A stretch of DNA of 64,000 nucleotides from Psychromonas marina (lineage in GTDB: Bacteria > Pseudomonadota > Gammaproteobacteria > Enterobacterales > Psychromonadaceae). A program made the translations under genes and the position numbers. The stretch lies in NCBI RefSeq assembly GCF_030161115.1, contig NZ_BSPQ01000005.1, positions 372,001 through 436,000 of the forward strand, written 5' to 3'. The notes under the pieces are model-generated. The model saw only the letters and a list, made by a program, of their open reading frames with translations, had not been told where the DNA came from and made no database searches. Of the stretch, positions 46,161 through 55,943 are shown piece by piece; position 1 is the first letter of the stretch, and each line of letters starts with the position of its first letter.

Positions 46161-47501
46161 TTAAGCCTTTTCATCACCTTTATACTTACCCAAACAACTC
46201 TTTAATGTTCTTCTAAATGGTTGGAATTTCAATATTTCATCAAGCAAAATAATACCAAATACGACATAAAGTGGGGCTTCAAGGTAGATCATTAATGCGC
46301 ATAATGGCAAAGCAATTATCCACTGTGTGATGATATTGACACGCACAATCAGGTAACTCTCCCCCATCGCTCTAATCATATTCCCACAAAACATGTTATT
46401 GGTACGAATTAGAGGTAAAACTATATAAATAGGCGCTATTGTCGCTAATGCTGTTAATGTCTCTGAGGATAAATTTGAGTATATTAATGGTGCTAGTTCA
46501 CTGAAAATGTAAAAAATGAGCAGAATAAAGACAGCGATAATACGTGTAACTAGCAATGACTGATCAACGAATGGCGCGATTTTTTGGTGTTCATTTTTGC
46601 CAATGTATTGGCTGACTATAATCGTACTTGCTTGTGCCCATGTGTTGGCAAACATCGAGACAATTTTAATCCAAGGTAATACTAAGGTTATTGCGGCATA
46701 AGAAGCAACAGGTAGTTGGGCGAATAAAATCTGAAATAGAAGTAGCCCTGTTAATAGCACAATAAAATTTGCCACAATGGGCACGACTTCTTGAATATGC
46801 TCAATGACAGATTTTTTGCTTAAAATGAACAACCCAGTTACGTAACCATGGTATTTTTCTTTATATAAACGATAAGATAGGTAAGCAAAACGAATCACAA
46901 TCGCAATCACACTTCCCCATGCTGCTCCCGCGAGCCCTAATTCAGGTGCGCCCCAGATACCGTAAATAAGAATAAAGCTACAAATCACATTACACGGTAT
47001 TTCAATCATAAAGCCGTATAAGGGAATACGTGTTTTTTTGGTTGAGTTGAAGTAGACGACAATAACTTGTGAAGCGGATGAAAAAAGCAGTAATAATAAT
47101 GATATCGACACATAACTTTTGGCTTCTGAAGCAACTAATGCATCGTGGGTAATATTTTCGATAAGTGGCGCGTTGAATAAAAATAGGGTGAACAGCGCAA
47201 GTAATGAAAAGCCAATATTGATTACCCAACCAGAGGTCATTACTAAACCAATATTGTTTTTATCGCCCGCACCGACAGCTCTTGATAGTACTAATTGCGT
47301 GCCATTGGCAATGGCAAACTGAATACCAATAATGAAGGAAACAATCGCACCAGCGATACCAAAAGCCGCTACCTGAGATTCCCCTAAAGATGCGATCAAT
47401 AACAGGTCGATAATAGTAACCGATTGCATCAGTATCGCGTTGCAGGTCATTGGCCATGCAAGTGAAGCATTTTGTAAGAGTGTTTTTTTTGTAAATTTCA
47501 T
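46161..47501 (-). CDS. MATE family efflux transporter
   Basis: A 446-residue integral membrane protein with twelve predicted helices in two six-helix halves, the MATE layout. The first half begins ASLAWPMTCNAILMQSVTIIDLLLIASLG. MATE proteins export cationic drugs or metabolites using sodium or proton gradients. The substrate is unknown. No regulator lies next to it. AAGG precedes the start. Confidence 0.88.
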   Translation of the reverse strand: MKFTKKTLLQNASLAWPMTCNAILMQSVTIIDLLLIASLGESQVAAFGIAGAIVSFIIGIQFAIANGTQLVLSRAVGAGDKNNIGLVMTSGWVINIGFSLLALFTLFLFNAPLIENITHDALVASEAKSYVSISLLLLLFSSASQVIVVYFNSTKKTRIPLYGFMIEIPCNVICSFILIYGIWGAPELGLAGAAWGSVIAIVIRFAYLSYRLYKEKYHGYVTGLFILSKKSVIEHIQEVVPIVANFIVLLTGLLLFQILFAQLPVASYAAITLVLPWIKIVSMFANTWAQASTIIVSQYIGKNEHQKIAPFVDQSLLVTRIIAVFILLIFYIFSELAPLIYSNLSSETLTALATIAPIYIVLPLIRTNNMFCGNMIRAMGESYLIVRVNIITQWIIALPLCALMIYLEAPLYVVFGIILLDEILKFQPFRRTLKSCLGKYKGDEKA

Positions 47502-47869
47502 AAGCCTTGGTGTGATTATTTAAATTAGAGATTAAATTTGATGTATTTGAATGAGGGCGAAAAACCTCTTATAGCTGTTCCTTCAAAGGGTAATTTGATT
47601 ATGTGAAAATAAGGATTAAAAGAGTGTGTTCGTGTTAATTCGCTCTATAGAACTCAGTATAAAGGTTTAATTATGTTGCAAGATGTTGATATTTATAATG
47701 TGTGAGCTTTATAGGGTTAAATATTAAAATAATACATAATGGCGGTATTTTTTTAGTGTCCTATTGTGTGGGCAATGCCCAATCAATACTGCTTTAAATA
47801 GTTAAGCAGAACCGTTTTTTGTTACTAAGCTTTAGTAGTTATATATTCGTTTAGTTTACAAGGAAATTG
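47502..47869. other. Divergent MATE / haem-protein intergenic region
   Basis: 368 AT-rich bases. It should hold two promoters; I see no clear operator. The haem-protein gene is preceded by AAGGAAA at 47860-47866. Confidence 0.5.
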
Positions 47870-48373
47870 ATGATGCGTTTGTATGCGAGTGCGTTAGTTT
47901 TTGCTTTTATGTTAGTAACCGCCCCTAATAATAGTGCTGCAGCTTCGGTGGCATCTTTTCCTATTGATTGGCAAGATTGGCCTGTTGTAGCAAGGCACCA
48001 AATTTATTCAACGGATACCATTTTGCCTGAAGATGCATCCGCTTTTTTTCAAGAGTCAGTTTATGCCTATACTTGGATGAACAATGGTCAAGGCTCGCCA
48101 CTTACTATTCGTGTTAATCCTAATAAGATGCAGCAATATCAAACCCATGGCCCCTATACTGATGGTATTACCGTTGTTGCAATTGCTGAGGCGAGTAATA
48201 TTGTTTGGGTTACTGAGCACTTAGGTGGGTTTCCTATTTATGGAAGTTATAATCTTAAAGGGGAAGATGTGAGTGATGATCACCCATCATTAGCACCCGA
48301 TTTTTGCCATAGTTGTCACAATACCTATAAAGATATCTGCATCAATGGAACATGTTTCACTCCTGAGCCATAA
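47870..48373 (+). CDS. Periplasmic monohaem c-type cytochrome, P460-like (tentative)
   Basis: About 167 residues. A signal peptide (LYASALVFAFMLVTAPNNSAAA) precedes a small beta-rich domain. A CxxCH haem-attachment motif (FCHSCHNTY, about 142-150) lies near the C-terminus, and two more Cys follow in CINGTC. The C-terminal CxxCH and the FPIDWQDWPVV start resemble cytochrome P460/c'-beta proteins, which bind or oxidise NO and hydroxylamine; this family call is tentative. ATG 47870 or 47873 may start it. The next gene, a membrane diguanylate cyclase, begins 11 bases later, suggesting a haem sensor for it. Confidence 0.65.
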   Translation: MMRLYASALVFAFMLVTAPNNSAAASVASFPIDWQDWPVVARHQIYSTDTILPEDASAFFQESVYAYTWMNNGQGSPLTIRVNPNKMQQYQTHGPYTDGITVVAIAEASNIVWVTEHLGGFPIYGSYNLKGEDVSDDHPSLAPDFCHSCHNTYKDICINGTCFTPEP

Positions 48374-48383
48374 GGTAACTAAG

Positions 48384-49865
48384 ATGAAGCGTTCATTTCT
48401 TCCCGTATTAACTATTAATCAGATGCTGGTAGTCTCTCATATTGTGCTTGTTGTGATGATTATATTGGGAATGAGTATTAGCCGATTTAATTATGAATGG
48501 CAGTTACATGTTAAACAGGCCTCGCAGAGAGCTGAAGATGTATTACTGTTTCATGTTAAGCATGTCTCGTTATGGGTTTCCGGACGAAACTACACAACGC
48601 TTATGCTCCCCACGCATGTTAACGAGTTATATCGGCATAAAAATCTATTGTTTCTTGATATTAAAGGGATATCTGACCACCAGTCGAAATTGTTCCATGT
48701 TCGCTATCTGCGTGAAAATAAGGATATATGGCGGGAAGATATTACTTTAGCTGATATTGAGCAGTTACAGCTTATAAAAAGTCGTTTTGAAAAACTATTA
48801 AAGCTAACCCCTGAAAGCGAGACTGAAAGACGTGCCAAACTGGATTATATTATTCAAAAATCAGCGATCGATTATAATGAAGGTTTGAAAAGCTTAGCTG
48901 CAAAGAAGCAGTTTAGTGGTTTTAGCATAGAGAGCATAACCTCTGAATCCCCCTACTATTTTGATGAACAATTAAATCAATTACATATGTCGGTACCTCT
49001 TGAGAATGATAATGCCGGAAGGTTATGGGGGGTATTTGATGTTCAAGAATTAGCATCATTACATCAGAAGTTATTAGTTGATCTTATTTTTGAGGCTGTG
49101 CTTGCTATTTTTATATCCTTAGTTTTAATTGTAATTGTTACTCGGCGGTTGGTTGCACCGATTAAAAATCTCTCTAAACATATGCGTGAAGAGATTGAGA
49201 ATATTCAAATTAGAGAGATAAAAGAGCGTTATCGTAGCGATGAGATTGGAGAGTTAGCGAGAACGTTTATTTTGTTAGTAACTGAAATTCAGTTTCAAGT
49301 GAGAGATTTAAAGCAAAAATCGAACACTGATGCTTTAACGGGGCTAGGCTCTAGGCATAAATATGTACATCAAGCTGAACCATTGCTGAAAACTGCACTA
49401 CTTTCTGGTCGAAATTTTGCGCTTATCGTCTGTGATATCGATAATTTTAAATCCTTTAATGATAGTTATGGGCATACCGAGGGAGATCACGTCATACAGG
49501 CGGTTGCGAAAGCGATGTTGGATACGATTGGTCGGGATGATAAATGTTATCGTATTGGTGGAGACGAGTTTGTAATACTGATTCCTGATTATGTTAAGGG
49601 ATCTCACCTTATTAAAGCTGAGAATATTCGTAAAGCGGTACAACATTTAGATCTCGTTTTTAATAAAAGCACGGAAAAGCATAATTTATCTATCTCTTTG
49701 GGCATGAGCTTTATAGAGGCGATTGATCTTCATGCAGAAGATATAGATTTTTCTAGCTTATTTAGTGAATTTTTTAATAAAGCCGATCAACAGTTATATG
49801 TCGCTAAAAATAGAGGGCGCAACAATGTATCATCGGCAAAATTTATTCTCAGGTCAGGTAAATAA
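48384..49865 (+). CDS. Membrane diguanylate cyclase with periplasmic sensor and HAMP
   Basis: A 493-residue GGDEF protein. TM1 is at about residues 14-35, a periplasmic region without a recognised fold at about 36-228, TM2 at about 230-252 (LAIFISLVLIVIVTRRLVAP), then HAMP and a GGDEF domain with the intact catalytic motif RIGGDEF (about 390-396). The usual RxxD inhibitory site is not in register (GRDD), so product inhibition may be weak. It makes cyclic di-GMP. The start at 48384 follows AAGGTAA; the longer frame runs into the previous gene. Pairing with the haem protein suggests a sensory module. Confidence 0.88.
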   Translation: MKRSFLPVLTINQMLVVSHIVLVVMIILGMSISRFNYEWQLHVKQASQRAEDVLLFHVKHVSLWVSGRNYTTLMLPTHVNELYRHKNLLFLDIKGISDHQSKLFHVRYLRENKDIWREDITLADIEQLQLIKSRFEKLLKLTPESETERRAKLDYIIQKSAIDYNEGLKSLAAKKQFSGFSIESITSESPYYFDEQLNQLHMSVPLENDNAGRLWGVFDVQELASLHQKLLVDLIFEAVLAIFISLVLIVIVTRRLVAPIKNLSKHMREEIENIQIREIKERYRSDEIGELARTFILLVTEIQFQVRDLKQKSNTDALTGLGSRHKYVHQAEPLLKTALLSGRNFALIVCDIDNFKSFNDSYGHTEGDHVIQAVAKAMLDTIGRDDKCYRIGGDEFVILIPDYVKGSHLIKAENIRKAVQHLDLVFNKSTEKHNLSISLGMSFIEAIDLHAEDIDFSSLFSEFFNKADQQLYVAKNRGRNNVSSAKFILRSGK

Positions 49866-49916
49866 ATTTTTAAGTTTACTGTTAATTAATAAAAGTTATA
49901 GTTTTTGATGTGATAA

Positions 49917-50870
49917 TTATTTATTTTCTTTAAATAGGTATGCATTTTGACTAGCTAAAAATTGCATACCAGTTATGTAACCCATTTTATAATCAGCAGC
50001 TAGCGCCTCATCACTACTGCCAATTAGTCGGCTTGTTAGTTTTTTTGCTGGTGCTATTTCAATGACCTGCACATCCTCAGGTGGTGAATTGATAAATTTT
50101 ACTGCTTCATTGTAAGCATTTTCATGGCCTGTAATTATATTTAATACCTTAGGGCATCGTTGTGAACTGCACATCCAAGATTTCAAAGTATGGGCCCAAG
50201 GAGAGTGTACATTTTGCTCTTTAGCAACGGTGCGCAACACGATTATCTTTTTAGCCCCTCTTTGATACGCCTCTTGAACAGGTATTGGCAGTGCAACACC
50301 GCCATCTACGAAATGTTCACCATCAATTGCGACGCCATTTTTATATAAATAGGGCAGTGCGCTAGAGGCTTTGAGCATTGTCAGCCAATTATTTTGTGTA
50401 GGCTGCAAAAAACGAGGGCTAAAATCCTCCATATTGGTGGCAGCAAAGAGTAGTGTACGTTTTTCTAATTGTCTTTGAACGCACCCCATATTCAGTTGGT
50501 ATTCAGGATCGCAGGCTTTTTTAAAGTACCAATCAAGATCTACTGTATTACCACCTGCTAGTGGGCGTTTCATATTAAAAAATTCAGGGTGCTGTGAGAG
50601 TTGCATGATTGAACGTTTTGCATAACCGAACTGCCCGCTCATGTAGCTCGAGAGATTCTGTGCACCCGCAGAGGTACCTATTAATAAAGAGAAGGGGTTA
50701 AAGCTTTGGGCTATCCAACTATCTAATATACCAGCAGTAAAAATGCCGCGTTGACCGCCACCCTCAACAACAAGTGCCGTATTTTTAATTGCTGTTGATG
50801 AAGAATAATTTTGGTGGTGTTCTAAGCTACTGTTTAACTGGTCACTGCTGCTCATTGCTAATTGGTTCAT
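49917..50870 (-). CDS. Patatin-like phospholipase (YjjU family)
   Basis: A 317-residue patatin-like serine lipase. The oxyanion-hole motif is VVEGGGQRGIF, the nucleophile elbow LLIGTSAGAQ (GxSxG), and the catalytic Asp lies in VDGGVALPI (DGG). It hydrolyses acyl esters in the cytoplasm or at the membrane; substrate unknown. The ATG at 50870 follows CGGAGG; the ATG at 50888 is upstream of that site and unlikely. It shares no clear operon with its neighbours, but it lies next to the ugp cluster. Confidence 0.88.
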   Translation of the reverse strand: MNQLAMSSSDQLNSSLEHHQNYSSSTAIKNTALVVEGGGQRGIFTAGILDSWIAQSFNPFSLLIGTSAGAQNLSSYMSGQFGYAKRSIMQLSQHPEFFNMKRPLAGGNTVDLDWYFKKACDPEYQLNMGCVQRQLEKRTLLFAATNMEDFSPRFLQPTQNNWLTMLKASSALPYLYKNGVAIDGEHFVDGGVALPIPVQEAYQRGAKKIIVLRTVAKEQNVHSPWAHTLKSWMCSSQRCPKVLNIITGHENAYNEAVKFINSPPEDVQVIEIAPAKKLTSRLIGSSDEALAADYKMGYITGMQFLASQNAYLFKENK

Positions 50871-51001
50871 ATGTCCTCCGTGATTCACAAGGAGTCAATG
50901 TACGCTAATATCTTAGATAGTTTAAATCGTTAGTTTGTTTTAATTTAATAGTTAAAAACTATTTTAAAACGTAGCAATTTTTAGCAGGTAAGAGCGATGA
51001 G

Positions 51002-51796
51002 TCATTGTTCAGAAAAAACCTGATCAAAATAGTGTAGCGGAGCGACTTTTGCATTTGCTTTACGTTGCCATTTCGCTTTATTTGCAACTAACCATTTTTG
51101 TTGCGAACCGTTAATGATAGCTTGGCTAACCTCTGCTTCACGCAACTCATGCTCAAAGGCAACTTCATAGGATGTGATTTGTGATTGTATCGCCGGTATT
51201 AATGGTATTTGGTTTAACGCCCGTGGTTGCTCAATTAAACGTACTGAGGCGCAGCTAATAATGCCGATATCAGCATTAAATTGACCGTAAAATTCTTTGA
51301 TACGCCCATCCACTATGTCTCTATCATTGCTACGAATACGGCCTCCTGGTAGCCAGGTTTCGATACTCTCGTACTGCGATAAGTGGTGAGCAGCTTCAAA
51401 ATTATTGGTGATAACCCTCAGCTCGCTGTGACCAGATAGCCGTTCTGCAATGTTAGCAATTGTAGTGCCTATCCCCAAAAAGAGTGTGCAGCCGTTTGGT
51501 ATCTGCGTGGCAACCTGTTCTGCAATAAGTTGCTTCTCATCTTGATTGCTTATTTTTCGAGAGATATAACTTCGGTTGGTTAAGGTAACCGGTAGGCCTA
51601 CCCCTCCATGATGACGGCAAGCGAGGCCTAATGCGCAAAGTTCATTGATATCTCTGCGGATAGTTTGTGTAGTAATGGCAAAACTATGGGCAAGTTGTTC
51701 TATCGAGCAATATTCCTCTTTATGGATCATATCAATGATGGTTTGCTGACGAACACTTATTTTATGCTTGCTGGTGGCAACCTTACTATGATGCAT
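51002..51796 (-). CDS. DeoR-family transcriptional regulator (GlpR-like)
   Basis: A 264-residue DeoR-type repressor. The N-terminal helix-turn-helix (RQQTIIDMIHKEEYCSIEQLAHSFAITTQTIRRDINEL) precedes a sugar-phosphate sensing domain (GCTLFLGIGTTIANIAERL, DRDIVDGRIKEFYGQFNADIGIISCA). It starts within the end of the ugpQ gene (11-base overlap), so both are co-transcribed. It probably controls the ugp genes or glycerol-phosphate use; the true effector is not shown. Confidence 0.85.
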   Translation of the reverse strand: MHHSKVATSKHKISVRQQTIIDMIHKEEYCSIEQLAHSFAITTQTIRRDINELCALGLACRHHGGVGLPVTLTNRSYISRKISNQDEKQLIAEQVATQIPNGCTLFLGIGTTIANIAERLSGHSELRVITNNFEAAHHLSQYESIETWLPGGRIRSNDRDIVDGRIKEFYGQFNADIGIISCASVRLIEQPRALNQIPLIPAIQSQITSYEVAFEHELREAEVSQAIINGSQQKWLVANKAKWQRKANAKVAPLHYFDQVFSEQ

Positions 51797-52565
51797 AAGC
51801 TAATATCGCACGATAGGCTTGAGGTTTATCGGTTATCATCATATCCACTCCCCATCCCCAGTGTTGTTCGACTAACGCTGGTTGATTTGGGGTATAGCAA
51901 TAAAGCTGATAATCACTTTGTTTTAACTGCTGTGCTTGACGCTCAGTTAAGAACCGATAGTCACAATGTACGCTATAGGCGTCGATCTCTTTTAAGTTTG
52001 CAAGGGCATCTGTTGGAATTTTCTCCCACAGTTGCCCGCGGCGTATTTGTGGTTGAAGGTTTTGCATCCGTTTCAATGCTTCAGCATTAAAACTAGAAAA
52101 CAGTAACTGAGTGTCGATGCACTGTGATTCAGTAATCACTTCACTGATTCTTTCACATAACACCTGCACATCATCTTGCGGGTACAGTTTGAGCTCGATA
52201 TTCACTTTCAAATTATTCTTTTTAGCTAAGCACAGTGTTTCAGCCAGTGTTGGAATACGCTCTTCTGTGAATGCTTGCCCAAACCATTGCCCGGCATCAA
52301 GTTGTTTTAAGCTTGATAACGCCAACTCTGCAACTGCACCACTTCCATTTGAACAACGATCGACAGTGCGGTCATGAATTACCATCGGTACTTTATCCAA
52401 GCTGAGTTGAACATCTATCTCAATCCAATCACAACCTAATTCAGCTGCCTTCATAAAAGCCGCTAAAGTATTTTCTGGTGCGAGGCTCGAAGCGCCACGA
52501 TGCGCTGTGGTTTTTATTGTTTTCTGAACCGTTTGTTGTGCTTTTTCTGGGATAGCGATGTTCAT
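51786..52565 (-). CDS. ugpQ: Glycerophosphodiester phosphodiesterase
   Basis: A 259-residue GDPD. It shows the family TAHRGASSLAPENTLAAF start with catalytic His, EIDVQLS and HDRTVDRCSNGSG. It hydrolyses glycerophosphodiesters to sn-glycerol-3-phosphate and an alcohol; no signal peptide is visible, so it acts in the cytoplasm on imported substrates, as E. coli UgpQ does. It is divergent from ugpBAEC and overlaps the DeoR regulator. Confidence 0.93.
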   Translation of the reverse strand: MNIAIPEKAQQTVQKTIKTTAHRGASSLAPENTLAAFMKAAELGCDWIEIDVQLSLDKVPMVIHDRTVDRCSNGSGAVAELALSSLKQLDAGQWFGQAFTEERIPTLAETLCLAKKNNLKVNIELKLYPQDDVQVLCERISEVITESQCIDTQLLFSSFNAEALKRMQNLQPQIRRGQLWEKIPTDALANLKEIDAYSVHCDYRFLTERQAQQLKQSDYQLYCYTPNQPALVEQHWGWGVDMMITDKPQAYRAILAYAS

Positions 52566-52812
52566 GATTCTCTCTGCTTAATTATTTTCCTTTAGCTAAA
52601 TATTATTAAAAGTTTGTTGCAGTTTTATGTCATAACAATCTGTTTTTTAATGATAAGTAACGTTCACTTCTGTTCATATTACTGTCATTTTTGTGTCGTG
52701 AAAGTGTCATATATTTCATTTAACCTTCATTTGAACATTTCGAGAGGAGGGTAGTTAGATTACTTATTCTTCCAAATAATATTAATGACAGCTTAAATAA
52801 AGGACAAATCAA
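52566..52812. promoter_or_regulatory. ugpQ / ugpBAEC divergent promoter region with Pho box
   Basis: 7-base repeats spaced by 11 bases: TGTTCAT (52671), CTGTCAT (52682), GTGTCGT (52693), GTGTCAT (52704), and a weaker TTCATTT (52715). This is the layout of a PhoB box (7-bp half-sites separated by 4 bases) and predicts induction by phosphate starvation. Confidence 0.75.
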
Positions 52813-54120
52813 ATGTCTATTAAACACCTCAGTGCAGTAGCGGTTGCAAGTGCTCTATTAAGTCACTCAGTTCAGGCAAAAACAGAAGTTGAGTGGTGGC
52901 ATGCAATGGGAGGCGCGTTAGGTCAGAAAGTAAATGAGATTGCTGCTGATTTTAATGCGGGTCAATCAGAGTATGAAATAAAGCCTGTTTATAAAGGTAG
53001 TTATGCGGAAACTATGACTAGCGCAATTGCGGCATTTCGTGCAAAGCAGCAGCCTGCAATTGTACAAGTTTTTGAAGTGGGTACTGCAACCATGATGGGC
53101 GCAAAGCAGGTGATTTATCCTGTGCATGAATTGATGGAGGACACTAAAGAACCCTTCGATTCTGGCCATTATTTGTCTGCGGTAACAGGTTATTACACGA
53201 CAAGTGACGGCAAAATGGTATCGATGCCCTTTAATAGTTCTACGCCCGTACTGTATTACAACAAAGATATGTTTAAGAAAGCGGGCATTGAATCTGCACC
53301 TAAAACATGGAAAGAGATGGAGCAGGTGTCAAAGCAGTTGATCGCCTCTGGTGCACAGTGTGGTTTTAGCACCACTTGGCAGTCTTGGACCCAAATAGAG
53401 AATTTTGGTGCACGTAATAACGTTGCAATGGCAAGTAATAATAATGGTTTTGATGGCTTTGATAGCGAGTTTCAATTTAATAGAGAGCCTTTCGTAAAAC
53501 ATATCGAACGACTACAAAAATGGTCTGAATCAGGCATCTTTAAATATGGTGGTCGCCAATCAAGTGGCATGCCATTGTTCTATACCCAAGAGTGTGCGAT
53601 GACCATGGGATCATCTGCAGGCTTATCTGGTATTCAAGAGAGTATGGCTGGAGTTGATGTGGGTGTGGCAGAACTACCTTATGACGATACGCTGATTATG
53701 AAACCACAAAATACCATTATTGGTGGAGCCTCTTTATGGGCGCTACGTGGTCATGATAGTGAGCAATATAAAGGCGTAGCACAGTTCTTCTCTTACCTAT
53801 CGAGTGCAGAGGTTCAAGCGGATTGGCATCAATTTACTGGCTACCTGCCTATCACAACAGAGGCATACGAGTTAACCCAGAAAGAAGGTTTTTATGATCA
53901 AAATCCGGGCACTGATATCGCTGTTTTACAAATGACCTCGGTTGAACCAACCGCTAATTCTAAAGGTGTTCGTTTTGGTAACTTTTTACAAGTTCGCGAC
54001 ATTATTAACCAAGAATTAGAAGCGGTTTGGGCTGGTAATAAATCAGCTAAACAAGGATTAGATGATGCAGTTCGCCTTGGTAATCAGCAGTTAAGACGTT
54101 TTGAGCGTACTCAAAAGTAA
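52813..54120 (+). CDS. ugpB: sn-Glycerol-3-phosphate ABC transporter, periplasmic binding protein
   Basis: A 435-residue family 1 solute-binding protein. The signal peptide ends near QAKTEVEWWHAMGG; the UgpB-like WWHAMGGALGQKVNEIAADFN start and the pattern of the mature protein match UgpB of E. coli. It binds glycerol-3-phosphate (and glycerophosphodiesters) in the periplasm. AAGGA is the ribosome binding site. It is the first gene of ugpBAEC, and a stable hairpin follows its stop. Confidence 0.94.
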   Translation: MSIKHLSAVAVASALLSHSVQAKTEVEWWHAMGGALGQKVNEIAADFNAGQSEYEIKPVYKGSYAETMTSAIAAFRAKQQPAIVQVFEVGTATMMGAKQVIYPVHELMEDTKEPFDSGHYLSAVTGYYTTSDGKMVSMPFNSSTPVLYYNKDMFKKAGIESAPKTWKEMEQVSKQLIASGAQCGFSTTWQSWTQIENFGARNNVAMASNNNGFDGFDSEFQFNREPFVKHIERLQKWSESGIFKYGGRQSSGMPLFYTQECAMTMGSSAGLSGIQESMAGVDVGVAELPYDDTLIMKPQNTIIGGASLWALRGHDSEQYKGVAQFFSYLSSAEVQADWHQFTGYLPITTEAYELTQKEGFYDQNPGTDIAVLQMTSVEPTANSKGVRFGNFLQVRDIINQELEAVWAGNKSAKQGLDDAVRLGNQQLRRFERTQK

Positions 54121-54153
54121 AGTTGTGAATGAAAAGATAAAATTCAACATTTA

Positions 54154-54175
54154 GCGCCTCTTTTGCAAGAGGCGC
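54154..54175 (+). other. Intercistronic hairpin between ugpB and ugpA
   Basis: A perfect 9-bp stem GCGCCTCTT/AAGAGGCGC with loop TTGC, followed by ATATTTTA. It could stabilise the ugpB mRNA or partly end transcription, so that the binding protein is made in excess over the permease. Confidence 0.85.
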
Positions 54176-54213
54176 ATATTTTATCTTAGCGTAATTTATC
54201 CGTGGAAATATTT

Positions 54214-55095
54214 ATGTCGTCTCCCGTTATTTTTAAAAATAGATACCTGCCCTACGCGCTGATTGCGCCGCAGCTATTGATTACCATTGTGTTTTTTATT
54301 TTGCCTGCAGGGCAAGCCATTTTCCAGTCAGCTCAATTAGAAGATGCTTTTGGGTTAAGCAGAGAGTTTGTTGGTTTAGAAAATTTTATTAACCTATTTA
54401 ACGATAGCTATTATCTTGAATCCTTTTTTACGACGTTAAAATTTAGCGTCAGTGTGGCGGTGCTCGCATTAGTTTGTGCATTAATATTATCTGCTTTTGC
54501 AGAGCATATTGTTCGTGGTGCCACTTTTTATCGTACCTTTTTGATTTGGCCTTATGCAGTTGCACCCGTGGTTGCCGGCTCTCTTTGGTTATTCTTGTTT
54601 GACCCGAGCATCGGTGTTGTGACCGATATGTTGGAATGGTTTGGAATTAATTGGAATCCCACTTTGAATGGCGATCATGCGATGTGGATGGTGATTATTA
54701 CCTCTACTTGGAAGCAGATCAGTTATAACTTTTTATTCTTTTTAGCGGCATTGCAATCTGTTCCTAAGTCATTACATGAAGCTGCTGCTATTGATGGTAG
54801 TGGACCCATAAAACGATTTATCACGATTAGTTTTCCACTGATCTCACCAACTAGCTTTTTCTTATTGGTGATTAACTTTGTTTATGCCTTCTTTGATACT
54901 TTCGCTGTGATTCATGCGATGACACAAGGTGGCCCCGGTAACAGCACATCAACCTTAGTCTACAAGGTATATAACGATGGGTTTATTGGCTTAGATCTTG
55001 GTTCTTCTGCTGCTCAATCGGTTATTTTAATGGTGCTCGTTGCGCTGTTAACCGTATTCCAATTTAAATATGTAGAAAAGAAGGTAGCGTACTAA
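54214..55095 (+). CDS. ugpA: sn-Glycerol-3-phosphate ABC transporter permease UgpA
   Basis: A 293-residue ABC permease with about six membrane helices. The EAA loop contact motif reads [20 protein letters not shown] (about residues 190-209), which docks on the ATPase. The start at ATG 54214 follows GGA at 54204; the frame opens at GTG 54202. Its stop overlaps the ugpE start by one base. Confidence 0.93.
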   Translation: MSSPVIFKNRYLPYALIAPQLLITIVFFILPAGQAIFQSAQLEDAFGLSREFVGLENFINLFNDSYYLESFFTTLKFSVSVAVLALVCALILSAFAEHIVRGATFYRTFLIWPYAVAPVVAGSLWLFLFDPSIGVVTDMLEWFGINWNPTLNGDHAMWMVIITSTWKQISYNFLFFLAALQSVPKSLHEAAAIDGSGPIKRFITISFPLISPTSFFLLVINFVYAFFDTFAVIHAMTQGGPGNSTSTLVYKVYNDGFIGLDLGSSAAQSVILMVLVALLTVFQFKYVEKKVAY

Positions 55096-55943
55096 TGGTA
55101 GAAAGAAGACCACTCTTTAGGATTTTTTGTCATGTTATTTTAGTGCTTGGCATTGTTTCCATTGCACTGCCTGTTTGGGTTGCCGTTGTTGCAACAACAC
55201 ATGAAAATAGTGCTTTCTCAACGAGCACGCCACTTTGGTTTGGTGATTTAGGATTTAGTGTCTTTCGTGACTTGTTAAGTAATGAAAGTACTTTTAATAA
55301 TTCATCATTGCCCATTACCGATATGTTGTTTAATTCGATGATCATGGCGTTAGCTATTACTGTTGGTAAATTATCTATTTCGATTATGTCGGCTTATGCC
55401 GTGGTGTTTTTCAGGTTCCCTGGGCGTATGTTGGCTTTTTGGATGATTTTTTTCACACTGATGCTACCCGTTGAAGTGCGTATTATTCCAACCTTTGAGA
55501 TTGTCACTAATCTCAACATGCTGAACTCATTTTCAGGGTTAACGATTCCACTGATTGCCAGTGCAACCGCCACATTCTTATTTAGACAGTTCTTTTTAAC
55601 GGTGCCTCGTGAGCTAGTTGAAGCCGCGCGTATTGATGGTGCTGGTCCTATTCGCTTCTTTTTCGATATATTGCTGCCACTTTCGCGCACTAATATCGCC
55701 GCGTTGTTTGTGATCACCTTTATCTATGGTTGGAACCAGTATTTATGGCCGCTGTTGATCACCACTGATGCACAGTATTACACCATCGTGATGGGCATCA
55801 AGCAGATGCTTGGTGTCACAGACGGAATTATCGAGTGGAATAAAATTATGGCCACCACAATTATCGCAATGCTACCGCCAGTTATCGTAGTTATTGCTAT
55901 GCAAAAGGCGTTTGTTAAAGGCCTAGTAGATTCGGAGAAGTAA
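55095..55943 (+). CDS. ugpE: sn-Glycerol-3-phosphate ABC transporter permease UgpE
   Basis: A 282-residue permease, six membrane helices, with the EAA motif VEAARIDGAGPIRFFFDILLP (about 175-195). It pairs with UgpA to form the channel. Overlap with ugpA (TAATG) shows tight translational coupling; the next gene, ugpC, starts directly after the stop. Confidence 0.94.
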   Translation: MVERRPLFRIFCHVILVLGIVSIALPVWVAVVATTHENSAFSTSTPLWFGDLGFSVFRDLLSNESTFNNSSLPITDMLFNSMIMALAITVGKLSISIMSAYAVVFFRFPGRMLAFWMIFFTLMLPVEVRIIPTFEIVTNLNMLNSFSGLTIPLIASATATFLFRQFFLTVPRELVEAARIDGAGPIRFFFDILLPLSRTNIAALFVITFIYGWNQYLWPLLITTDAQYYTIVMGIKQMLGVTDGIIEWNKIMATTIIAMLPPVIVVIAMQKAFVKGLVDSEK

